Origin: an uncultured Ruminococcus sp.
Lineage (GTDB): Bacteria > Bacillota > Clostridia > Oscillospirales > Ruminococcaceae
Assembly: GCA_945876155.1 (NCBI GenBank)
Contig: CAMCMW010000106.1
Location: 1 to 5,903 of the forward strand
Reading direction: 5' to 3'
DNA length: 5,903 nucleotides
In this document: piece by piece, positions 1 to 4,545 of the stretch
Layout of the letters: each line of letters begins with the position of its first letter
How positions within the stretch are numbered: the first letter of the stretch is position 1
The notes under the pieces: generated by a model
Told to the model about the DNA's origin: nothing
Seen by the model: only the letters and a program-made list of their open reading frames with translations
Databases searched by the model: none
Translations under genes and position numbers: made by a program

Positions 1-360
1 GAGAATAAGATTGTTGGTAGCGAAGATGGGGGGGAAAAAAAAAAAGAGAGAAGTAAAAAGTACCTCTCTCATTTTCAATAAAATTCTCAAATAAAGGCTG
101 AGATATGCCTGCTTTTAAAGTTCTCACTAAGTGGTGAAACACTACTTTATAACATTCTCATTTATAAGGCTGAGATACACCTGCTTACATTGAAAGAATT
201 TCTTTCAGTATTATTATATCCATTATTCTGAAAAAATGCAACCGTGAAAAATGATGATTGTTGTTGATATTTGTAAATATTTCTCCGTTTTTCTTCGCTT
301 TTCTTTGTTTTTCGCAGTTTTTAATGACTTAATTATTGTCCTGCTCCTCCGATTTTTTGT
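1..360. other. Left intergenic region with no supported gene
   Basis: I find no convincing coding sequence or RNA gene here on either strand. Visible structure: a G7A11 run (28-45) continuing as purines to 53; a GAGAGA/TCTCTC stem (46-51 with 65-70); a pair of 33-bp direct repeats (83-115 and 154-186); a hairpin AAGTGGTG-AAA-CACTACTT (129-147, one G-T pair on the plus strand); a TGAAAGAA/TTCTTTCA palindrome around 191-207; an AT-rich palindrome near 267-280; and a pyrimidine-rich stretch (about 282-320). A fragment similar to the dispersed-repeat tag (ATTGTCCTG) lies near 336-344. Transcripts from the minus-strand replication module would run into this region. Confidence 0.5.
83..186. repeat. 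Pair of 33-bp direct repeats with TCTCA/TGAGA stem
   Basis: Two similar units, 83-115 and 154-186, lie 71 bp apart. Both read ATTCTCA, then 9-10 nt, then GGCTGAGATA and CCTGCTT. Each can fold into a 5-bp TCTCA/TGAGA stem. The hairpin at 129-147 sits between them. The GGCTGAGA string recalls the TPP riboswitch, but the rest of that aptamer is absent. Function unknown. Confidence 0.5.
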
Positions 361-364
361 ATAG

Positions 365-567
365 CTGTCTGTCGTGCCAAAAATAAACATATACAGTAAA
401 ATTTACAACGATTTGTCCTCCCGGGTCACCGGGCGGTCGAGCCGGAAAGAAACGTTTACCGTAGAACTAACAACAAATTATCCCCCAAAGCTGCCGGTCG
501 TGCCATAAACAAACCGATACCGCAAAACTAACAACGAATTGTCCTGTCCGGTCACGGACTCACGGAC
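365..567 (-). repeat. Tandem array of three dispersed-repeat units after the helicase-loader gene
   Basis: Read on the minus strand from the end of the helicase-loader gene, three units of roughly 65-70 bp follow. The first (559-496) starts with hairpin GTCCG-TGAC-CGGAC, then AGGAC, then 36 nt, then GGCACGACC. The second (about 490-435) keeps the body and the GGCTCGACC box (435-443) but has lost the hairpin. The third (433-370) has hairpin CCCGG-TGAC-CCGGG (420-433) and box GGCACGACA. Hairpin to box spacing is 41 nt in both intact units. Octamers GTCCGTAA (575-568) and GTCCGTGA (567-560) precede the first hairpin. No intrinsic terminator with a T-run is obvious downstream. Confidence 0.75.
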
Positions 568-1410
568 TTACGGACCCGAAAAATATTCTTTTGCCCATTT
601 CATGTTATCTTCATGGGTGCGGCGGCGCTTGTCAGTTCCTGAAGACTGCACAGGGACAGTCATTTCGAGGATGCGGCTGTACATTCTTGCGTACTTCATG
701 TCGGGGGGATTTTTGATAGTTTCAAGGGGAATATTGGTGGTAAGTATCAGCGGCTTTTTGTTCTTTGCACGTTCATCAATGACCTGTTCGCAAATCTGCA
801 AAGCGTATTCAGACTGCCTTTCTGCGCCCAAATCGTCCAGTATCAGCAAATCACAGGAGCAGATATCGTCAATGTAACCGTTTTTGTCTTTGGTGTCAAA
901 GCTCTGCATGGCGTTGATAACACGGCTGAAATCGGTCATTACAACTCTGATGCCCCTGTCAATAAGCGCATTTGCTATACAGGCGGCGGCGTAGGTCTTG
1001 CCAGTACCCACGTTCCCGAAAAGACACAGACCAATATTTTTCGCCCTCATCTCCTCCCAGCCGTTTACATAGCGTTTTGCCGTGCTGATAAGCTTTGGGG
1101 TACTGCCGTTGTCATTGTCGAAAGTCCAGCTGTGCATAGTGCGGTTGGGGATTGCGCTGTTTCTTAAATTGCTTACAGCAAGGCTTTTTTCCTGTTCATG
1201 AAGGATATTCTGCTGGTGAGTGTACTCCTTGTGTTGACAATGACAGTCGCAGAAAACGGTCATTGTCTTGCCGAAAACTTTAATCCTGACTTGCTTTGGC
1301 GTATCGCACAAACCGCAGTAAATCAGACCGTCTTTTACGTAATCGGATTCATTTCCGCTGTTGTTTTCAGCACATCTGAGTGCCGCATTTCCGAGTATTT
1401 CCGTAAACAT
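568..1410 (-). CDS. DnaC/IstB-type AAA+ helicase loader (280 aa)
   Basis: Predicted cytoplasmic ATPase that loads the replicative DnaB-type helicase onto DNA. The N-terminus has a cysteine cluster (C32, C35, C54, C56, C58), which looks like a zinc site. The AAA+ domain follows: Walker A GNVGTGKT at 132-139, Walker B LLILDD at 188-193, sensor TTN at 224-226, and a YSRILE segment with the likely arginine finger R246. The length fits the DnaC/DnaI loader family. The start overlaps the upstream stop as TAATG (1412-1408), with an AAGGAG ribosome site about 13 nt upstream, so translation is probably coupled to the initiator gene. The last Pro codon and TAA lie within a GTCCGTAA octamer related to the repeat that follows. 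A phage or ICE origin is likely from the pairing with a DUF6291-type initiator. An IstB transposition helper is less likely because no IstA is present. Confidence 0.9.
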   Translation of the reverse strand: MFTEILGNAALRCAENNSGNESDYVKDGLIYCGLCDTPKQVRIKVFGKTMTVFCDCHCQHKEYTHQQNILHEQEKSLAVSNLRNSAIPNRTMHSWTFDNDNGSTPKLISTAKRYVNGWEEMRAKNIGLCLFGNVGTGKTYAAACIANALIDRGIRVVMTDFSRVINAMQSFDTKDKNGYIDDICSCDLLILDDLGAERQSEYALQICEQVIDERAKNKKPLILTTNIPLETIKNPPDMKYARMYSRILEMTVPVQSSGTDKRRRTHEDNMKWAKEYFSGP

Positions 1411-2129
1411 TACAAATAATCAACTCCTTGTGTACCGTAGCTGTAATCCGGCATTTGTGATACTGCCTGCTGTTCGTACTCCCACCGTCTGCCGTTTAAC
1501 CAGGTTGCCGGGTATGGAATAAACTGACCGTTGTCCTTTTGCCACTGAACTGACATTTTCTGTCGTTCCAAAGCAGAAAGGATTTCCCTGACAAGACTGT
1601 CGTCTGGTTTAAGCTTGTTCCACGCCTTTAACGCACTGGTTTTTGAAACCTTTTTCGGGTACGCTTTCCAAAAATCGTTAAACGATTCACTGAAAGAGTC
1701 TGAAACAGGCTTTTTAACCGGCTTTTCCCCTTTGGGGGGTATAGGGGGGATAATATCTTTATCTTTTTCTGTATCTGTATCTTTATCGGCTAAATTCGCT
1801 AAGGGTTGCTTAGGGTTGCTACATTTCGGTAGCGTTCGGTAGCATTCGGTAGCGTTCGCTTGTTTAGTCAATCCGCCTTTTCTGCCATTTACCGCATTAC
1901 GGTCACATTTCTGTTCCCACTTTTTGCCGTCACGTTCAATGGCATTTTTCATAGTAATAAAAGCTATTTTCAATGCACCGCTGAACTCGGTTTCTTCTCC
2001 ACGTTTGGCGAATGCGAAGAGTGCTTTAACAAGCTTTGAAACCTCACTGTCATCAAGTGCATCGAAAAGTTCTTCCCAGTCCTTGTAAATGGCAAATGAC
2101 TTGTTTTCGGTATGGTAATCTTTGCTCAC
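1410..2129 (-). CDS. DUF6291/DnaD-like phage-type replication initiator (239 aa)
   Basis: Likely replisome organiser that binds the origin and recruits the adjacent helicase loader. Residues about 12-86 (SFAIYKDWEELFDAL ... NGRKGG) match the DUF6291 type seen in phage and ICE replication proteins. Residues 88-145 form a polar, low-complexity linker rich in Asp, Lys and Pro. Residues about 150-216 (FNDFWKAYPKK ... PATWLNGRRWE) look like the C-terminal domain of phage replication proteins of the DnaD/O type. The start is GTG at 2129, with a strong AGGAGGTG site about 7 nt upstream, and it overlaps the preceding small ORF by GTGA. Its stop overlaps the loader start. The linker DNA holds two sets of short direct repeats, described separately. 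The family assignment is by eye. DNA binding is inferred. Confidence 0.85.
   Translation of the reverse strand: MSKDYHTENKSFAIYKDWEELFDALDDSEVSKLVKALFAFAKRGEETEFSGALKIAFITMKNAIERDGKKWEQKCDRNAVNGRKGGLTKQANATECYRTLPKCSNPKQPLANLADKDTDTEKDKDIIPPIPPKGEKPVKKPVSDSFSESFNDFWKAYPKKVSKTSALKAWNKLKPDDSLVREILSALERQKMSVQWQKDNGQFIPYPATWLNGRRWEYEQQAVSQMPDYSYGTQGVDYL
1752..1860. repeat. 10-bp and 6-bp direct repeats inside the initiator gene (possible origin)
   Basis: Seven consecutive 10-bp units run from 1791 to 1860, for example AGCGTTCGGT, AGCATTCGGT and TAGGGTTGCT on the plus strand; positions 6, 8 and 10 of the unit are invariant T, G, T. They code for linker residues about 90-113. Beside them, 1752-1787 is an AT-rich run of 6-bp repeats (GATAAA/GATACA on the minus strand) coding for residues about 115-126. 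An iteron-like array next to an AT-rich tract within the initiator gene resembles oriLambda within the lambda O gene. A plain low-complexity linker is the alternative. Repeats are seen; origin function is inference. Confidence 0.5.
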
Positions 2130-2242
2130 TCTGGTTCACCTCCTGCCGGGACTTCGTTTTCTGTGTTTTCCGGGACGTTGTGGTCAGCCTCCCCTGCATA
2201 CTTGTACCATCTGTACGATTCACTCAATTTGATTTTGTCCAT
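2126..2242 (-). CDS. Small hypothetical protein, 38 aa, upstream of the initiator gene
   Basis: I do not recognise this protein. The ATG at 2242 has an AAAGGA ribosome site about 8 nt upstream, and the stop overlaps the GTG of the initiator gene as GTGA, which supports real translation and coupling. The product begins MDKIKLSESYRWYKY and is acidic in its second half, rich in Glu, Pro and Gly (ENTENEVPAGGEPE). No transmembrane segment or known motif is visible. The frame stays open to an ATG at 2335 (69 aa), but that start has no ribosome site and the added N-terminus is Arg-rich and non-protein-like, so I prefer 2242. It could instead be a leader peptide that only couples translation. Confidence 0.5.
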   Translation of the reverse strand: MDKIKLSESYRWYKYAGEADHNVPENTENEVPAGGEPE

Positions 2243-2439
2243 AGTTTTCGTCCTTTCTCCCCTTGGGGAATTTTTTCGGGACGCATAAAACCGTCCTCTA
2301 CCAATAGGCGAAAACAGTACTTCCTTTGCACTCATTTATACAAATAAGAAGAAATTTTTTTCAGAATCGTTGGGTTGCACAATTGCAGTACCGGATTGTT
2401 GTGGAATGTTGACAGAATGTATGTTCGGCGTGGGGGCAT
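2243..2439 (-). other. Leader of the replication module; no gene seen
   Basis: This region should contain the promoter and 5' leader of the minus-strand replication module. A TATAAA at about 2340-2335 on the minus strand could be a -10 box, but the matching -35 is poor, so I do not call a promoter. A TCCCC-TT-GGGGA hairpin (2258-2269) lies just upstream of the ribosome site of the 38-aa ORF and could affect its accessibility. On the plus strand the same hairpin is followed by a T6 run, but no plus-strand gene ends nearby. Confidence 0.35.
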
Positions 2440-2471
2440 AAAAAAATCGGACACCACAAAAGTGATATCCG
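2440..2471 (-). terminator. Intrinsic terminator of the tRNA-Thr transcript
   Basis: On the minus strand, a 10-bp stem (CGGATATCAC / GTGGTGTCCG) with a TTTT loop spans 2471-2448 and is followed by A and seven T. Two stem pairs are G-U only when read on the minus strand, which fixes the direction. It lies about 158 nt past the CCA of tRNA-Thr. The matching terminator after tRNA-Pro (4197-4227) has compensatory base changes. Confidence 0.85.
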
Positions 2472-2628
2472 AAAACGCCCTGTTACACACAGGAAAATAA
2501 AAACGTTAAGTGACCGGTCTGGACAAAAGAAAGGTTTACAGTAAAAATACCCAGCAAAGCTGCCGGTCGAGCCATATAGTAACCGATACCGCAAAACCAA
2601 CAACGAATTGTCCTCCCGGGTCACCGGG
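2440..2628 (-). repeat. 189-nt tRNA trailer element, copy 1 (after tRNA-Thr)
   Basis: On the minus strand this starts at the base after the CCA of tRNA-Thr. In order it holds hairpin CCCGG-TGAC-CCGGG with AGGAC (2628-2610), a 41-nt body, the GGCTCGACC box (2573-2565), a hairpin CCGGC-AGCTTT-GCTGG, a second degenerate body (about 2550-2516), a short CCTG/CAGG stem (2493-2479) and the terminator. The same order and nearly the same length recur after tRNA-Pro (4384-4197). It may be the transcribed 3' trailer of the tRNA precursor, or a mobile element that carries its own terminator. Confidence 0.8.
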
Positions 2629-2704
2629 TGGAGCTGAAAATGGGACTTGAACCCACGACTTCCTCATTACGAGTGAGGTACTCTACCAACTGAGTTATTT
2701 CAGC
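2629..2704 (-). tRNA. tRNA-Thr (anticodon CGU)
   Basis: A full cloverleaf on the minus strand: acceptor stem GCTGAAA/TTTCAGC, D-arm ACTC/GAGT with AGTTGGTA loop, anticodon stem CCTCA/TGAGG with loop CTCGTAA (CGT at 34-36), T-arm GTGGG/CCCAT with TTCAAGT, discriminator T at 2632. CCA is encoded at 2631-2629. It reads ACG codons. The dispersed-repeat hairpin begins at the next base after CCA. A consensus promoter lies upstream and a terminator downstream, so it forms a monocistronic unit. Confidence 0.97.
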
Positions 2705-2712
2705 ACGAATTA

Positions 2713-2741
2713 ATTTTACCACAGACGGTGGAAAAAGTCAA
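2713..2741 (-). promoter_or_regulatory. Sigma-A promoter of tRNA-Thr
   Basis: On the minus strand, -35 TTGACT (2741-2736), a 17-nt spacer and -10 TAAAAT (2718-2713) place the start of transcription a few bases upstream of the tRNA 5' end at 2704. Confidence 0.85.
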
Positions 2742-2760
2742 GAGTTTTGAGAAAATAAAA

Positions 2761-2797
2761 ACCGGAAGGCAGAACACGAAGGCACTGCGATTCCGGT
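2761..2797. other. 37-nt hairpin upstream of tRNA-Thr
   Basis: ACCGGAA (2761-2767) pairs with TTCCGGT (2791-2797), with an inner GCAG/CTGC stem (2769-2772 with 2785-2788). It overlaps the first two bases of the repeat hairpin at 2796-2809, so the two folds are mutually exclusive at their edge. No T-run follows. Role unknown. Confidence 0.4.
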
Positions 2798-2932
2798 CCG
2801 TGACCGGACAGGACAATGTGTTTGTTGTATTTACATTGTTTGTTGGGAGTATTTCAACAACACAACCGGTCGAGCCATATACAAAAACCAACCGTAAAAG
2901 CGAGCACCGAATTGTCCTGCGTGGTCACCCGT
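2796..2932. repeat. Head-to-head pair of dispersed repeats (BIME/MITE-like, 137 bp)
   Basis: The left end (plus strand) is GTCCGTGACCGGACAGGAC at 2796-2814. The right end (minus strand) is a degenerate copy at 2932-2914 with one mismatch and weaker pairing, followed by its body and the GGCTCGACC box (2876-2868), 42 nt from the hairpin. Both tags continue into ACAAT, so the ends are inverted repeats of about 22 bp. The middle has a TTGTTG/CAACAA stem (2840-2845 with 2855-2860). The right end overlaps the pduL stop codon (2934-2932). The unit fills the gap between pduL and the tRNA-Thr promoter region. Confidence 0.65.
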
Positions 2933-3510
2933 CAAAGAGTAACGATTTCGCCCTCAAGACCGTTGAAAGCGCTTACTGCGTTAGACTCGTCAGTATCGAT
3001 GTGCATAGCGGGAGCGTACTTATCGGACACTCTTACAACGACGTCACCGAGAACAGCCTTTCTGCCGTCGGTATCGAGCTTAACCCATACGATGTCCTTG
3101 TCCTTGACGTTCATTTCGGCAGCGGTTTCAGGGGTGAGGTGGATATGGCGCTTAGCGATGATAACGCCCTGGCTGATTTCCACTTCGCCGGCAGGACCCA
3201 CAATCTTGCACGCACCCGAACCAGCAACGTCGCCGGACTCTCTGATAGGAGCAGTAATACCGATAGAACGGGCGTCCGTAGCGGAGAGTTCAACCTGAGT
3301 TTCTGGGCGGACAGGGCCTAAGATAGAAACGTTAGGCATTTCCTTTTTAGGACCCACAATAGTAACTCTTTCTTCACAGGCGAACTGTCCCGGCTGTGAG
3401 AGGTCTTTTTTGTTAGTGAGTTTAGCGTCCTTGCCGAAAAGGATTTCAAGGTGTTCCTGAGACAGGTGAACGTGTCTTGCAGAAGTTTCAACGATAAATT
3501 TTTTTGACAT
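2932..3510 (-). CDS. pduL: PduL-type phosphate acyltransferase (phosphotransacylase), 192 aa
   Basis: Interconverts acyl-CoA and acyl-phosphate (propanoyl or acetyl), working with an acetate/propionate kinase to make ATP. The PduL signature is clear: FIVETSARHVHL at the N-terminus with H13 and H15, a PGQFACEE segment at 40-47, RPETQVELS with E74, a second RHIHL with H122 and H124, and H170 in the HIDTDE segment. These match the expected zinc ligands of the family. The N-terminus begins directly with the catalytic domain and has no microcompartment-targeting extension, so a cytosolic, housekeeping phosphotransacetylase role is likely. I choose ATG 3510 because AAAGG lies 11 nt upstream; the in-frame ATG at 3519 is only 2 nt from it. 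The gene is monocistronic with its own promoter. The product could prefer acetyl-CoA; the sequence cannot decide. Confidence 0.93.
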   Translation of the reverse strand: MSKKFIVETSARHVHLSQEHLEILFGKDAKLTNKKDLSQPGQFACEERVTIVGPKKEMPNVSILGPVRPETQVELSATDARSIGITAPIRESGDVAGSGACKIVGPAGEVEISQGVIIAKRHIHLTPETAAEMNVKDKDIVWVKLDTDGRKAVLGDVVVRVSDKYAPAMHIDTDESNAVSAFNGLEGEIVTL

Positions 3511-3561
3511 AGCAATCATAGCCTTTCTGCCGCAAATATGCGGACTTAAATTTCTTATTCT

Positions 3562-3590
3562 ATTTTACCACCTTTTCCCCCATCCGTCAA
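3562..3590 (-). promoter_or_regulatory. Sigma-A promoter of pduL
   Basis: On the minus strand, -35 TTGACG (3590-3585), 17-nt spacer, -10 TAAAAT (3567-3562). The 5' leader would be about 45 nt. A dispersed-repeat hairpin starts at 3591, touching the -35 box. Confidence 0.8.
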
Positions 3591-3652
3591 GTGCGTGACC
3601 GCACAGGACAATTCGTTGTTCATTTTATGGCAGCGGTTACTATACCGTAACC
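3591..3652 (+). repeat. Dispersed repeat copy with GTGCG-TGAC-CGCAC hairpin
   Basis: Hairpin at 3591-3604, AGGAC at 3605-3609, then a body beginning AATTCGTTGTT as in the other copies. Both hairpin arms differ from the common form at the middle pair (C-G replaced by G-C), keeping full pairing. The far box is not recognisable; instead a GGTTAC/GTAACC stem sits at 3635-3652, 11 nt from the ygiT-type stop codon. The copy is single, pointing away from pduL. Confidence 0.75.
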
Positions 3653-3663
3653 CCCATACCAAA

Positions 3664-3894
3664 TCAAGCAGCCGAACCGGTGTAATTAACAACAGCAATT
3701 TCTGTCATAGCCTTTTCAAAGGTATCAAGAATTTCGTCTATTCTTCTTGCAACAGTTCCAGAGTAAGCCACTTCTCCACACTGTTCACACTTAATACACG
3801 GAACATTTTTAATTATTACGATACAGTTTTTAAGTTCTGCTACATGGGTTGTGGTGGATTCCGTCATGTCCGCTTTACAGTAAAAGCACTTCAT
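3664..3894 (-). CDS. YgiT-type zinc-finger protein, orphan MqsA-like antitoxin (76 aa)
   Basis: Small protein with two CxxC pairs: C3/C6 and C33/C36, plus C39, the pattern of the YgiT-type zinc finger found in MqsA-family antitoxins. The segment after it (GEVAYSGTVARRIDEILDTFEKAM) is the usual YgiT continuation and is probably helical. There is no C-terminal helix-turn-helix, as in short family members. The start ATG at 3894 has AAAGGA 8 nt upstream. Such proteins are normally encoded next to a DUF4258/MqsR-like toxin, but no toxin ORF lies on either side: upstream is repeat DNA from 3917, downstream is a repeat and pduL. It is therefore an orphan here, possibly because repeat-mediated rearrangement removed a partner. 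Function as an antitoxin is inferred from family only. Confidence 0.85.
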   Translation of the reverse strand: MKCFYCKADMTESTTTHVAELKNCIVIIKNVPCIKCEQCGEVAYSGTVARRIDEILDTFEKAMTEIAVVNYTGSAA

Positions 3895-3916
3895 AAAATC
3901 AATCCTTTCTATATTT

Positions 3917-3980
3917 GTCCGTGACCGGACAGGACGTTTCGTTGTTAGCTTAATGGTAGATTTTTCTTTTTGGCTCGACC
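3917..3980 (+). repeat. Dispersed repeat copy upstream of the YgiT-type gene
   Basis: The core GTCCGTGACCGGACAGGAC at 3917-3935 is identical to four other copies in the window. The body starts GTTTCGTTGTTAG and the GGCTCGACC box is at 3972-3980, 41 nt from the hairpin. It lies 22 nt upstream of the YgiT-type start codon, so it must overlap or replace part of that gene's promoter. Its inverted partner is at 4366-4384. Confidence 0.85.
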
Positions 3981-3985
3981 ATTTA

Positions 3986-4114
3986 ATTTGTAGTACTGTG
4001 TCACACTTAAAACTTTATTTTTCAATGGTATTTAATATTATTATTATTATTTACCTTGTTAGTAGTAAAAGTAGCGATGTTCATATTTATAAAGTTTTAG
4101 AAGTTACAATGTAG
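3986..4114. repeat. Imperfect palindromic AT-rich element with ATT microsatellite
   Basis: The left part (3986-4030: AATTTGTAGTA ... AAAACTTTAT) is an imperfect inverted copy of the right part (4056-4114: TTGTTAGTAGTA ... ATAAAGTTTTAG ... TACAATGTAG). Between them is an (ATT)n run at about 4034-4052. The right part recurs, inverted and nearly identical over about 60 bp, at 5844-5903. No coding potential is seen. MITE-like, non-autonomous. Confidence 0.6.
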
Positions 4115-4196
4115 TAGGGGACGGCGCCTCGACGTCCCATGTGTAACCCGTTCAGTGACATTGAAAATTCGGGACGTCGAGGGCGCCGTCCCCTAC
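4114..4196. repeat. 83-bp long-stem palindrome
   Basis: The left arm at 4114-4138 and the right arm at 4171-4196 are perfect reverse complements except for one extra base in the right arm, giving about 25 bp of stem with a 32-nt loop. The arms begin and end GTAGGGGACGG / CCGTCCCCTAC and are GC-rich, unlike the AT-rich DNA to the left. It ends exactly where the A-run of the tRNA-Pro terminator begins. It looks like an inserted palindromic repeat of a family separate from the GTCCGTGAC elements. Confidence 0.8.
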
Positions 4197-4227
4197 AAAA
4201 AAACGGATTTCACAAAAGTGAAACCCG
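4197..4227 (-). terminator. Intrinsic terminator of the tRNA-Pro transcript
   Basis: On the minus strand, stem CGGGTTTCAC / GTGAAATCCG with TTTT loop (4227-4204), then seven T. One pair is G-U on the minus strand. Compared with the terminator after tRNA-Thr, the sixth pair is T-A instead of A-T (a compensatory change) and three further pairs differ by wobble exchanges. Confidence 0.88.
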
Positions 4228-4384
4228 AAAAGTCCTGTTACACACAGGAAAATAATACGTTAAGTAACCGGTATGGACAAAAGGAAAAGTTTACAGTAAA
4301 AACACCCAGCAAAACTGCCGGTCGAGCCACAAAGTAACCGATACCATAAAACTGACCCCGGAGATGTCCTGTCCGGTCACGGAC
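4197..4384 (-). repeat. 188-nt tRNA trailer element, copy 2 (after tRNA-Pro)
   Basis: It begins at the base after the CCA of tRNA-Pro with GTCCGTGACCGGACAGGAC (4384-4366), then a 42-nt gap, box GGCTCGACC (4328-4320), hairpin CCGGC-AGTTTT-GCTGG, a second degenerate body, a CCTG/CAGG stem (4248-4234) and the terminator. Order, length and much of the sequence match copy 1. The hairpin arms at the start differ between the copies yet pair fully in both. Confidence 0.8.
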
Positions 4385-4460
4385 TGGTCTGAGTGACGGG
4401 ACTTGAACCCACGGCCTCTACCACCCCAAGGTAGCGCGCTACCATCTGCGCCACACCCAG
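4385..4460 (-). tRNA. tRNA-Pro (anticodon GGG)
   Basis: Cloverleaf on the minus strand: acceptor CTGGGTG/CACTCAG (one G-U), D-arm with AGATGGTAGC, anticodon stem CTACC/GGTAG with loop TTGGGGT (GGG at 34-36), T-arm GTGGG/CCCGT with TTCAAGT, discriminator A at 4388. CCA is encoded at 4387-4385. It reads CCC and CCU codons. The repeat hairpin starts at the base after CCA. Confidence 0.97.
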
Positions 4461-4475
4461 ATACCTGTACTTTGT

Positions 4476-4504
4476 ATTATAGCACAACCGGAGAGGTTTG
4501 TCAA
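4476..4504 (-). promoter_or_regulatory. Consensus sigma-A promoter of tRNA-Pro
   Basis: On the minus strand, TTGACA (4504-4499), 17-nt spacer and TATAAT (4481-4476): a perfect match to consensus, as expected for a stable-RNA gene. Confidence 0.95.
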
Positions 4505-4545
4505 GGGTGTGGGGAAAATAAAGTTTGAAGGGACTGTCTATATTA

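Noticed and set aside
95..112. GGCTGAGA followed by CCTGC, suggesting a TPP riboswitch
   Set aside because: The other conserved aptamer segments are absent, the string occurs twice 71 bp apart, and no thiamin gene follows.
83..186. Possible CRISPR array
   Set aside because: There are only two diverged units, 71 bp apart, with no third repeat and no cas gene.
568..1410. IstB of an IS21-type insertion sequence
   Set aside because: No IstA transposase or IS ends are present; the partner is a replication initiator.
2258..2276. TCCCC/GGGGA hairpin plus T6 as a plus-strand terminator
   Set aside because: The stem is 5 bp with a 2-nt loop and no plus-strand gene ends nearby.
2126..2335. Longer 69-aa version of the small ORF starting at 2335
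   Set aside because: It has no ribosome site and an Arg-rich, non-protein-like extension; the start at 2242 has a good site.
2409..2414. Plus-strand TTGACA as a promoter
   Set aside because: The sequence 17 nt downstream is G-rich with no -10 box.
2728..3321. 197-aa plus-strand ORF opposite pduL
   Set aside because: It is antisense to the clear PduL family gene and runs through repeat DNA; no recognisable domain.
2932..3510. Bacterial microcompartment locus
   Set aside because: No shell protein or diol/ethanolamine enzyme gene is nearby and PduL lacks an N-terminal targeting extension.
4155..4337. 60-aa plus-strand ORF
   Set aside because: It lies wholly within a palindrome, a terminator and the tRNA trailer repeat; no ribosome site.
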